Assembly (NCBI GenBank): GCA_947576945.1
Contig: CANPTH010000001.1
Coordinates: forward strand, 1 to 64,000
DNA length: 64,000 nt
From: an uncultured Lachnospiraceae bacterium
Lineage (GTDB): Bacteria > Bacillota > Clostridia > Lachnospirales > Lachnospiraceae
Reading direction: 5' to 3'
Part shown: piece after piece, positions 8,692 through 15,796 of the stretch
Layout: each line of letters begins with the position of its first letter
How positions within the stretch are numbered: the stretch's first letter is position 1
Position numbers and translations under genes: made by a program
Notes under the pieces: generated by a model
Database searches by the model: none
What the model was told of the DNA's origin: nothing
Seen by the model: the letters and a program-made list of their open reading frames with translations, nothing else

Positions 8692-8737
8692 TTGATAAAC
8701 TAATGGTATTAGTTTATAATATAGCTAACACTATTAG
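8692..8737 (+). promoter_or_regulatory. TetR gene promoter with two palindromic operators
   Basis: A -35 element TTGATA (8692-8697) and -10 element TATAAT (8715-8720) are 17 bases apart. CTAATGGTATTAG (8700-8712) lies in the spacer and CTAACACTATTAG (8725-8737) at the start point. Both are palindromes with the same CTAA...TTAG arms, as expected for autoregulation by the TetR protein encoded just downstream. Confidence 0.65.
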
Positions 8738-8754
8738 TTTTGGAGGTAACTTCT

Positions 8755-9333
8755 ATGGCAGGAAAAGGGCTGAATACAGACCGTATTGTGGAAGCCGCTG
8801 CAGAGCTTATTGCTGAAAAGGGATTTGACCGGTTTTCGCTTCGGGAACTGGCGGATAGATTAGGCGTGAAAACGGCATCTCTATATAACCATATCAGCAG
8901 TCTGTCGGAGCTGACTTCTAATATCGGGCAGCTTACATTTGAAAGGATGGCAGGCCAGCTATACAGCGGAACAGAATGTGCATCGTCCTTTGATACGCTT
9001 TACCATATAGCAATAGGATATCGAAGATTTGCGAAAGAAAATCCAGAATTGTATAAAACAATAGTTAAAATTCCGTCCGCGGGAGATTCCGGTTTAATTG
9101 AAAAAGGGCAAAATCTTGTACACAGTTTATATCCTGTATTGGAAGCCTGCGGTTTATCAGAAAAGGACATCATCCATTTCAGCCGGACAATACGCAGTGC
9201 CATGCATGGATTTGTTACTTTGGAGAAAGCAGGCTTTTTTGGAACGATGGCAGATGCTGACGAAAGCTATTCCTATATGGTAGAAACATTGATTCGGTCA
9301 TTAAAAAATGAGTGTGGAGGGGCGGACAGGTGA
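8755..9333 (+). CDS. TetR-family transcriptional regulator
   Basis: The 192-residue protein has a TetR-type helix-turn-helix at about 10-55 (LRELADRLGVKTASLYNHISS) and a C-terminal helical ligand domain of the WHG type. GGAGGT lies 8 bases before the ATG at 8755. The promoter upstream carries two matching palindromes, so autorepression is likely. Its stop overlaps the start of the YbhB-like gene, making that gene a probable target of the same control. The inducer is unknown. Confidence 0.85.
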   Translation: MAGKGLNTDRIVEAAAELIAEKGFDRFSLRELADRLGVKTASLYNHISSLSELTSNIGQLTFERMAGQLYSGTECASSFDTLYHIAIGYRRFAKENPELYKTIVKIPSAGDSGLIEKGQNLVHSLYPVLEACGLSEKDIIHFSRTIRSAMHGFVTLEKAGFFGTMADADESYSYMVETLIRSLKNECGGADR

Positions 9334-9812
9334 TGCAGGAAATTATGGATAACACTGTTTTGGAATTTGAGTGCATTGGGATAGACAGCGGAAGCAGATT
9401 TCCCGTCGAATATACCGGACGAGGGCAGGATATATCGCCGGAATTTGTGATAAAGAATTTATCACCGAATGCAAAGACCCTTGCTGTTACATTGGAAGAT
9501 TTATCACACCCGATCAAGGATTTTACCCATTGGATCATTTGGAACATTCCTGCTGCTGACAGAATAAAGAAAAATATTCCGGCTGGTAAGACAGTGCCAG
9601 TGTTGGGGAATGCCTGCCAGGGGATAGGATATGGTCTGCATCGTTATGCGGGACCGAAGCCACCGAAAGGGAAAAAACATACTTACCGTTTTACAATCTA
9701 TTCTTTAGACTGTGAAGTAAACATAAACGTCAATTCGATGAAAAGAACTTTTTTGAAAAAGGTAGAAGAGCATGTCATTCAAAAGGGAAGTATCATTGGT
9801 GAGTTTGAGTGA
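9333..9812 (+). CDS. YbhB/YbcL-family (PEBP/RKIP-like) protein
   Basis: The 159-residue protein matches the bacterial phosphatidylethanolamine-binding-protein family: an early region of SPEF type, the LSHPIKDFTHWIIWNIP ligand-pocket segment and a GYHRYAGPKPP-type loop (here GYGLHRYAGPKPPKG). The bacterial role is poorly defined; eukaryotic relatives bind anionic ligands or kinases. The ATG at 9333 overlaps the TetR stop (TGATG). A GTG at 9312 is an alternative start. Cotranscription with the TetR regulator suggests it responds to the same signal. Confidence 0.8.
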   Translation: MQEIMDNTVLEFECIGIDSGSRFPVEYTGRGQDISPEFVIKNLSPNAKTLAVTLEDLSHPIKDFTHWIIWNIPAADRIKKNIPAGKTVPVLGNACQGIGYGLHRYAGPKPPKGKKHTYRFTIYSLDCEVNINVNSMKRTFLKKVEEHVIQKGSIIGEFE

Positions 9813-9839
9813 GAAATGACTGCAAACTATTATCATTCG

Positions 9840-10074
9840 GAATGTGGAACATTCGATGACAAAGTCTACGATCAGAACTTTGCATTTACTGCAATTGCAC
9901 TTTGCTTTGGCAAAGTGCGTGAGAATGCGTAAATTTTGCCAAAGGAATCTGCCCCTCGCCACAGGCGATTTGGAATGGGCAGATTCCGTAACAGAGAAAC
10001 CGAAGGCTGAACTGTTACAGATAATTGTTTAGTAAATTTCGATTTCGCCCTCATAATTGTTGGCTCTTTCCAAC
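9840..10074. repeat. Chain of five perfect hairpins in a gene-free region
   Basis: The stretch between the YbhB-like gene and the next minus-strand gene holds no gene but five separate perfect inverted repeats in a row. These are GAATGT/ACATTC (9840-9854), GCACTTTGC/GCAAAGTGC (9897-9918), GGAATCTGCCC/GGGCAGATTCC (9944-9987) with a nested TCGCC/GGCGA, GTAACAG/CTGTTAC (9988-10018) and GTTGG/CCAAC (10059-10074). Such density suggests a structured RNA or a single-strand-DNA site of a mobile element. No known class was recognised. Confidence 0.5.
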
Positions 10075-10188
10075 AGAAAACGTCCATATCAAACGGGAAT
10101 GTATATGCCTGGAAGTGCAGCGATAGTATTTATTGTTGTCTACCTGATGGCAGAGCTTTTTCTATGTAAGCATCGTAGTTTATGGGTT

Positions 10189-10237
10189 CTGTTTTTTAAT
10201 AAAGGTTCATGGTTAATGTCCACCAAATAAAAAACAG
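10189..10237. terminator. Inverted repeat near 3' end of membrane-protein gene
   Basis: CTGTTTTTTA and TAAAAAACAG form a perfect 10-base inverted repeat with a 29-base spacer, just beyond the stop of the minus-strand gene at 10253. It may serve as a weak terminator. Confidence 0.3.
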
Positions 10238-10252
10238 TTCCGACTGGTTTTG

Positions 10253-10699
10253 CTATTCATATTTTTTGAGCAGGTGTCTGAATATTACAATACCTATGAT
10301 AATCTGAAAAACAAGATAACTGCTCAAATATAGCACTATCATGCGGGCGTTATCAATAATTTCAAGTGTACCCAATATAGAAAATATCATGATTGAAGCA
10401 CTAACTGTCATAATTCCGATCGTATAAGAATATCGTCCAGATTTATCTCTTAATTTTGATTTTAATTCATCATGGAGTTCTATCTTTTCGTTTGTGATTT
10501 TTTCTTGATACCGTTCTTTGTTTTGGGGCGAGTTCCAATAAAAATATTTGCAAATCGTAACTATACCAGAACAAATACCTCCGGCCGCAAAACCAATAAG
10601 CAAACTGTCCAGAACACTATCGGTTAATAATTCTATACACAAAAGAACGGCCCCAAAAAAAACAAACAAAATCCCCTCAATTAAAATTCCTTTTTTCAT
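10253..10699 (-). CDS. Small membrane protein, four predicted TM segments
   Basis: The 148-residue protein has two hydrophobic segments near the N-terminus, a charged middle (about 62-92) and two more near the C-terminus. I do not recognise a named family with confidence; small membrane proteins of this layout often accompany short XRE regulators in Firmicutes. Its start overlaps the stop of the XRE gene (ATGA), so the two form a bicistronic unit. It may be the target of, or a partner for, that regulator. Confidence 0.6.
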   Translation of the reverse strand: MKKGILIEGILFVFFGAVLLCIELLTDSVLDSLLIGFAAGGICSGIVTICKYFYWNSPQNKERYQEKITNEKIELHDELKSKLRDKSGRYSYTIGIMTVSASIMIFSILGTLEIIDNARMIVLYLSSYLVFQIIIGIVIFRHLLKKYE

Positions 10700-10902
10700 T
10701 CTCTCAAACTCCTTTCATGGATAAAAATTTCTTCAATTTGCTTACCAAAAAAATCTGAAATTGCAAAAGCCAATTCCAAAGAGGGATTATATTTTCCCGT
10801 TTCTATTGAGCTGACAGTTTGCCTTGAAACTTTAAGTATTTTTGCAAACTCCTCTTGGTTCATGCCTAATCCTTTTCTTAATTCTTCAACCCTGTTTTCC
10901 AA
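10696..10902 (-). CDS. Small XRE-family regulator
   Basis: The 68-residue protein is essentially one helix-turn-helix domain (QEEFAKILKVSRQTVSSIE). It closely resembles the minimal XRE regulators that control an overlapping membrane-protein gene. Two 18-base palindromic sites flank its promoter, consistent with autorepression. The GAGGTG upstream of the ATG is a good ribosome binding site. Confidence 0.85.
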   Translation of the reverse strand: MENRVEELRKGLGMNQEEFAKILKVSRQTVSSIETGKYNPSLELAFAISDFFGKQIEEIFIHERSLRE

Positions 10903-10917
10903 ATATGATCACCTCTT

Positions 10918-10981
10918 TGACAAGTTTCCTTTACATTTTGAATGTAACACATGATAATATGTCTGTCAAGTTTCCTTTACA
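10918..10981 (-). promoter_or_regulatory. XRE promoter with duplicated operator
   Basis: On the minus strand TTGACA (10964-10969) and TACATT (10941-10946) are separated by 17 bases. The words at 10918-10935 and 10964-10981 are near-identical 18-mers (plus-strand core CAAGTTTCCTTTACA), 46 bases apart. Each is itself a near palindrome of the form TGTNAAG-GAAA-CTTGACA. One covers the -35 element and the other lies downstream of the -10. Confidence 0.6.
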
Positions 10982-11272
10982 AATTCCCTTCACAATATAT
11001 TGTACAAAACAGCGGCGGGACCAGCTGTTCTTGTCTTGTTTTGTGTGGTGCTTTCTCTATGTAACATGAGCATTATCAGACGTCATGAAAAAGGAGAAAT
11101 TCCTATATACAGCAAACAATAAATAAAATCTTTCAAAGCAGTGAAAGGGATGGTATAATCAACAGGGTATCCGGACGATAAAGCTGTGGTTTGTGTTATA
11201 TGATACGCGGATGGTCAGGGCAGGAACTGCAACGTTGTAATCCCGGATATAAAATTGATGAAATTCAGCATC

Positions 11273-11301
11273 TTGAAACATATGTTCGAACATGATATGA
11301 T
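11273..11301 (+). promoter_or_regulatory. Promoter with LexA/SOS box upstream of ruvAB operon
   Basis: TTGAAA (11273-11278) and TATGAT (11296-11301) are 17 bases apart. The 14-mer GAAACATATGTTCG (11275-11288) matches the Gram-positive LexA box (CGAAC-n4-GTTCG) at 12 of 14 positions and lies across the -35 and spacer. RuvAB is SOS-induced in Bacillus, so damage-induced expression of this operon is expected. Confidence 0.6.
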
Positions 11302-11305
11302 GTTG

Positions 11306-11363
11306 CTGTGAAAGTCTATGACTTTTACAGCATGGATGGTCATGCGGCCTGCCAGACGGCAGG
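11306..11363 (+). other. Leader hairpins of the ruvAB operon
   Basis: Just after the predicted transcription start, CTGTGAAAGTC/GACTTTTACAG (11306-11330) forms an 11-pair stem with one G-T pair, followed by CCTGCC/GGCAGG (11348-11363). They lie in the leader before the ATG at 11386. Their role is unknown; RNA stabilisation is possible. Confidence 0.4.
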
Positions 11364-11385
11364 TTAAGTATGATGTGGGTTTACT

Positions 11386-11943
11386 ATGCAAAACGGAAAA
11401 AGAGGACAACAGGGACAGTTTCCGAATGGAATTCGGAAAGCAGATATTGCGTTGGTAGTATTCTGTGTGCTGGCGGCGGTGCTGACCGGTGTTTTTTTGA
11501 TTCTGTATCGACGTGAGGGGGACGTGGTAAGGGTTTCCTGTGACGGAGAACAGCTGGCGGTGTTTGCATTTTCTGCTACGGAAATGCAGGGCAGACAGTA
11601 TTATCTGGTATGGGCTGAAGACGGCCATATGACAGTATCGAACTATGGAAATGCTCCGGTGATTCCTGACGAGGGAGCTTTTAATCTGTTTTCCGTTGCG
11701 GACGGTGTGGTGCGGATGGAGGCGGCTGACTGCCGGGATCAGATCTGCGTCAGACATCGTGCTGTTTCTGCCGTGGGAGAGAGTATTATCTGTCTTCCGC
11801 ATAAGCTGGTGGTTGAGATAACGACCAGTGAGACGCATCTGCGCGGGACAGGGAAGGAACAAACGGGACAAAGGAATCTTGGAGACAGGAAAGATAATTC
11901 ACAGGATTCGACGGAAGAAGCGCTGGATGGGGTGGTGGAGTGA
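11386..11943 (+). CDS. NusG domain II-containing protein
   Basis: The 185-residue protein has one N-terminal transmembrane helix (about 19-41) and an outer NusG-II-type domain of about 110 residues with the characteristic end ADCRDQICVRHRAVS and ICLPHKLVVEI. A polar tail follows. Members of this family are membrane-anchored, often beside Gx transporters or electron-transfer genes, and their function is not established. The next gene starts inside its stop codon, so the two are coupled. The Shine-Dalgarno site is weak (GTGGG). Confidence 0.8.
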   Translation: MQNGKRGQQGQFPNGIRKADIALVVFCVLAAVLTGVFLILYRREGDVVRVSCDGEQLAVFAFSATEMQGRQYYLVWAEDGHMTVSNYGNAPVIPDEGAFNLFSVADGVVRMEAADCRDQICVRHRAVSAVGESIICLPHKLVVEITTSETHLRGTGKEQTGQRNLGDRKDNSQDSTEEALDGVVE

Positions 11944-12443
11944 TGAGAAAGACTGCGGAATCAGGGCTTTTTCTGGCTGTGGCATTGATTTTGTCTTATG
12001 TGGAGTCATTAATTCCCTTTTCTTTCGGGATTCCCGGTATCAAGCCGGGACTGCCGAATCTGATCGTTGTGCTGTTATTGTACCGGGGTGAGGTCAGGCG
12101 GGCGGTAGTCGTGAACTTCCTGCGCATTTTATTGTCGGGTTTTCTGTTTGGCAATCTTTTTGCCATTATCTATGCGATGGCGGGTGCGGTGTGCAGCTTT
12201 AGTGCGATGGCCGTCGGAAAACGCGCCGGGTGTTTCTCCATAGCGGGGGTGAGTGTGCTTGGCGGCGTGTTTCATAATATCGGACAGATTGTTGTAGCTA
12301 TGGCGGTAGTGGAGACTTTTTATGTCGGCTATTATATACCTTTTCTGATTCTTGCCGGCACGGTGACGGGAGCGGTGCTGGGCATTGCGGCCATGGAATT
12401 GCTGCCGTATTTGCAAAATGCGGTTGGAAGTGAGAAAAGATAA
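11943..12443 (+). CDS. Gx transporter family protein (HepS component I-like)
   Basis: The 166-residue hydrophobic protein has five or so transmembrane segments and the family stretch GIPGIKPGLPNLIV near residues 30-45. It is often labelled heptaprenyl diphosphate synthase component I, but is more likely a small integral membrane transporter component. The ATG at 11943 overlaps the NusG-II stop. It is followed by ruvA in the same direction after about 70 bases, so it belongs to the SOS-controlled operon. Confidence 0.8.
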   Translation: MRKTAESGLFLAVALILSYVESLIPFSFGIPGIKPGLPNLIVVLLLYRGEVRRAVVVNFLRILLSGFLFGNLFAIIYAMAGAVCSFSAMAVGKRAGCFSIAGVSVLGGVFHNIGQIVVAMAVVETFYVGYYIPFLILAGTVTGAVLGIAAMELLPYLQNAVGSEKR

Positions 12444-12511
12444 GAAGTATAAGAGGATAAGAAGACAAGAAGCACTAAATTATAAGAAGCTAAAAGGTTC
12501 TGGGAGAAATT

Positions 12512-13126
12512 ATGTACGCATACTTAAAGGGAACATTGGAAGAGATCGCAGAGGATGCGGTGGTTGTGGAAGTGGGGAATATCGGCTACAATGTGCGGGT
12601 TTCGGCCACTACGGCGCAGGGACTGCCGGGGATTGGCAGCGAGGTTAAGATTTATACCTATACGATGGTGCGTGAGGATGCATTTACACTGTACGGGTTT
12701 CTGACTAAGGATGATCTGGAGATTTTCAAGAAATTGATCACGGTCAATGGCATCGGGCCGAAAGGCGGACTGGCCATCCTTTCCGTTATGAATGCGGACG
12801 CTCTGCGGTTTGCGATCATGGCAGGGGATGCGAAATCCATCGCCAAAGCGCCCGGCGTGGGGAATAAGACGGCGGAGCGTGTGATTCTGGATCTGCGGGA
12901 TAAGATCTCGCTGGAAGATACGCTGCGGGGACTGGACGAACCGGTTGTTACAGCAGGCGCAGTCGGCGGCGGTGCGGATAATGTGATGAAGAGAGAAGCC
13001 ATAGAGGCGCTTGTCGCGCTTGGCTATTCGGCTTCCGACGCCACGAACGCTGTGAAGCGGGTAGAGGTGGATGAGAACAGCACGGTGGAGGGGATCCTGA
13101 AGGCGGCGCTGAAATTTATGTTTTGA
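12512..13126 (+). CDS. ruvA: Holliday junction branch migration protein RuvA
   Basis: The 204-residue protein has the N-terminal OB-fold, two helix-hairpin-helix motifs (ITVNGIGPKGGLAIL and IAKAPGVGNKTAERVILDL) and a C-terminal domain for RuvB binding. RuvA tetramers bind four-way junctions and load RuvB rings. GGGAGAA precedes the ATG. Gene order ruvA-ruvB with 17 bases between is canonical. Length matches the family (about 200). Confidence 0.97.
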   Translation: MYAYLKGTLEEIAEDAVVVEVGNIGYNVRVSATTAQGLPGIGSEVKIYTYTMVREDAFTLYGFLTKDDLEIFKKLITVNGIGPKGGLAILSVMNADALRFAIMAGDAKSIAKAPGVGNKTAERVILDLRDKISLEDTLRGLDEPVVTAGAVGGGADNVMKREAIEALVALGYSASDATNAVKRVEVDENSTVEGILKAALKFMF

Positions 13127-13143
13127 TGTGGAGATAGAAGAGA

Positions 13144-14142
13144 ATGAGTAACAGAATGATCGAGACAAACCTGATCGAGGAGGACGTGAAGATTGAAGGA
13201 TCCCTGCGTCCTCAGAATCTGAATGATTATATCGGGCAGGCAAAAGTGAAGGAAAATCTGAAAATCTACATCGAGGCGGCGAAACAGCGTCATGATGCGC
13301 TGGATCATGTCCTTTTCTACGGGCCGCCGGGACTGGGCAAGACGACGCTGGCGGGGATCATCGCCAATGAGATGGGCGTTCATATAAAGGTGACCAGCGG
13401 GCCGGCCATTGAGAAGCCGGGAGAGATGGCGGCGATCTTAAACAATCTGCAGGAAGGGGATCTGTTGTTCGTGGACGAGATACACAGGCTGAACCGGCAG
13501 GTGGAGGAAGTGCTTTATCCGGCGATGGAGGACTATGCCATAGATATCATGATCGGCAAAGGGGCTTCGGCCCGTTCCATTCGTCTGGATCTGCCGCATT
13601 TTACGCTGGTGGGCGCAACGACGAGAGCCGGACTTCTGACGGCGCCGCTGCGGGATCGTTTCGGTGTGATCCACCGGCTGGAGTTCTATGAAGTGGAGGA
13701 GCTTAAGGTGATCATCCAGCACTCAGCCAGAATCCTGGACGTGGAGATCGAGGAGAAGGGGGCGCTGGAGCTGGCGAAGAGAAGCCGCGGCACGCCGAGA
13801 CTGGCCAACCGTATCCTGAAACGGGTGCGGGATTTCGCACAGGTGAAGTATGACGGTGTCATCACCGAGGAGGTGGCGACTATTGCACTGGATCTGATGG
13901 ATGTGGACAAGATGGGGCTGGATCACGTGGACAGAAACATTCTGTGTACCATGATCGACAAATTCAAAGGCGGCCCTGTAGGGCTGGATACGCTGGCGGC
14001 GGCGATCGGCGAGGATGCCGGAACCATAGAAGACGTCTATGAGCCATACCTGATCAAGAACGGATTTATCAACAGAACGCCGAGAGGGCGGGTTGTTACG
14101 GAACATACGTACCATCATCTGGGACTGCCGTATGACGGTTGA
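13144..14142 (+). CDS. ruvB: Holliday junction branch migration DNA helicase RuvB
   Basis: The 332-residue AAA+ motor has Walker A GPPGLGKT (60-67), Walker B LLFVDEIH (107-114), sensor 1 GATTRAG (158-164), the RDRFG arginine-finger region (171-175) and the C-terminal winged helix. It drives branch migration with RuvA. The start at 13144 follows a GGAG site; an internal ATG at 13156 is less likely. No ruvC is seen, as expected for Firmicutes, where RecU resolves junctions. A strong terminator follows at 14303-14349. Confidence 0.97.
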   Translation: MSNRMIETNLIEEDVKIEGSLRPQNLNDYIGQAKVKENLKIYIEAAKQRHDALDHVLFYGPPGLGKTTLAGIIANEMGVHIKVTSGPAIEKPGEMAAILNNLQEGDLLFVDEIHRLNRQVEEVLYPAMEDYAIDIMIGKGASARSIRLDLPHFTLVGATTRAGLLTAPLRDRFGVIHRLEFYEVEELKVIIQHSARILDVEIEEKGALELAKRSRGTPRLANRILKRVRDFAQVKYDGVITEEVATIALDLMDVDKMGLDHVDRNILCTMIDKFKGGPVGLDTLAAAIGEDAGTIEDVYEPYLIKNGFINRTPRGRVVTEHTYHHLGLPYDG

Positions 14143-14302
14143 TTTGTAAAGTGTCACCAGTGAAAGTGTCAGTGTTTCCTCATCGAAATTTATGGAAGAG
14201 CGGGGGCGGGACGAAAAACATGCAGAATATGAAAGGCTGGCAGCGGAAAACGCCCTGAAAAACAGTCTGCTGAGACAACTCTGAACCGGAGTGTTTACAT
14301 TT

Positions 14303-14349
14303 AAGAAAGAGACCGCGGCATGATATATGTCTGCAGTCTCTTTCTTTTT
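14303..14349 (+). terminator. Intrinsic terminator after ruvB
   Basis: AAGAAAGAGAC pairs with GTCTCTTTCTT and is followed by a T-run. The stem is long and lies between the convergent ruvB and coiled-coil genes, so it may serve both. Confidence 0.85.
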
Positions 14350-14388
14350 GGTGTCTTTTTGCATTCGCTGCCTGATATTATTGATCCT

Positions 14389-15366
14389 TTATGCCATCAC
14401 ATCGACATTTGCGCCTTCTACCTGCACGGGAACATCCGCGGCTTCCACCGGGATTTCCATGCCGTTTAATTCAAGAGACACGCCGGTTATGTTGCCGAAG
14501 GAATCGGAGTTGGAAGCGGTGCTGCCGGAGCTTCCTTCTTCCTTCTCCTTGGACAGCTTATCGAAGTAGGCTTTCAGGTACTCCAGGTCAGCTTCCATAA
14601 TGTCGCGCATTTCTTCGGCACGGTGTCTTTTCTTAAGCGTCTCCAGATCTTTGGGAGACATTTCCTGACTGAACCCCTGCAGGAAGTCATCCATCAGATC
14701 CTGAGAACTCATGGCTTCTTCCAGTTCTTCCTCGATCTGGCGCATCTCCTCCTGAATCTGCTGCATGAGACGTTCCATTTCTTCCTGACTCATGCCGGCA
14801 GTGTCGATCTTGTTGAATTCTTCGGATTGCTCTTCCAGTGCTTCCATTTGCTCCTGAGCGGTCTGCTTTCCGCTTGTCTTCTCGTAGAATTCTTCTTCCT
14901 GCAGATGTTTCATTTTCTTCTTGGCTACCCGTGCGATCCGTTCGGCGTGCTTGAGTGCGTTATGAATCTCCGTGTAGTTGTAGTCGCCGCTGGCCAGCTT
15001 GAGACGCAGATCCACGATCTGAAATTTCGTCTTCGTAGTCAGCTGTTTGGCATTCATGGAAGATTTGGAGCGCATGATCTGGTTCGACAGCTTCTTGAAA
15101 CTGTAATTCAGCCGTTTGGGTTTCTTCTTTGCTTTAACATGATGAATCGTCAATGTGCCGGCGGATGAACCGTCTTTATTTTTTAATTCAATTTTTGTTA
15201 CGTTGGAATTTTTGACCCGGTTCACGGAACCGATGCAGAGTCCACTTCCCATAACCGTTACCTCTACCTTTCTCTGAGATGAATTCATGTCCGCGGGTGT
15301 TCCATTGTATGTGCCATCCGGGTACGGATATCTGACGGCTGCCGCGGGACGTTTGCCTGTAAACAA
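14389..15366 (-). CDS. Uncharacterised coiled-coil protein
   Basis: The protein of up to 325 residues has a basic N-terminal half (KAKKKPKRLNYSFKKLSNQI), a long Glu/Gln/Met-rich coiled coil (about 165-270) and a low-complexity tail. No signal peptide or transmembrane segment is evident and I recognise no family. The start is uncertain: TTG at 15366 opens the frame, and ATG at 15288 would give 299 residues; neither has a clear ribosome binding site. It is transcribed alone, converging on ruvB. Reading-frame length and consistent composition argue that it is a real gene. Confidence 0.65.
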   Translation of the reverse strand: MFTGKRPAAAVRYPYPDGTYNGTPADMNSSQRKVEVTVMGSGLCIGSVNRVKNSNVTKIELKNKDGSSAGTLTIHHVKAKKKPKRLNYSFKKLSNQIMRSKSSMNAKQLTTKTKFQIVDLRLKLASGDYNYTEIHNALKHAERIARVAKKKMKHLQEEEFYEKTSGKQTAQEQMEALEEQSEEFNKIDTAGMSQEEMERLMQQIQEEMRQIEEELEEAMSSQDLMDDFLQGFSQEMSPKDLETLKKRHRAEEMRDIMEADLEYLKAYFDKLSKEKEEGSSGSTASNSDSFGNITGVSLELNGMEIPVEAADVPVQVEGANVDVMA

Positions 15367-15796
15367 GATAGCAGAATACGGTTCAGTATTTAACTGTTCA
15401 AGGGTGGTGTTTTCTGGAAAATGCCAGTATAACAGTATAAGAATACAAAAAGAACCTTATAGAGTGTCCGATCCTTGAACATAAATGGAAAATCCGTTTC
15501 CTGTTTCTATAAGTAGTAAAAAATAGATACATAACTACAATATGTATTTGCTTACTTAAATTATCGGCAGTATAGGGGATTTTCTTAAGTTCTGATCTTT
15601 TGAAAAAAGCAGCGGTTCCTGTTTGGTATTCGTAGAGAACCCTTGTCAATTGAAGGTATGGATGGGAAAATATCATTTTAGGACTGTGAACTGTATACCT
15701 GTTAAATAGATTTGAAACATGCTATAATCGTAACAATACGGACAGACGAAAAATTTCAGACAACCCGAAACCGACCATGGAATGGAGGAGGAAGAG
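15367..15796. other. Divergent intergenic region before GH31 gene
   Basis: No gene is supported. It holds a 9-base inverted repeat TGTTCAAGG/CCTTGAACA (15395-15481). An extended -10 promoter TGC-TATAAT at 15720-15728 reads toward the GH31 gene; its -35 is poor. Two TATACT-like words on the minus strand near 15430-15445 may start the coiled-coil gene. Confidence 0.5.

Noticed and set aside
8589-8816. A 75-codon open frame whose ATG overlaps the ABC permease stop
   Set aside because: It runs through a strong terminator hairpin and then through the promoter, operators and 5' end of the TetR gene in another frame; its sequence is not protein-like.
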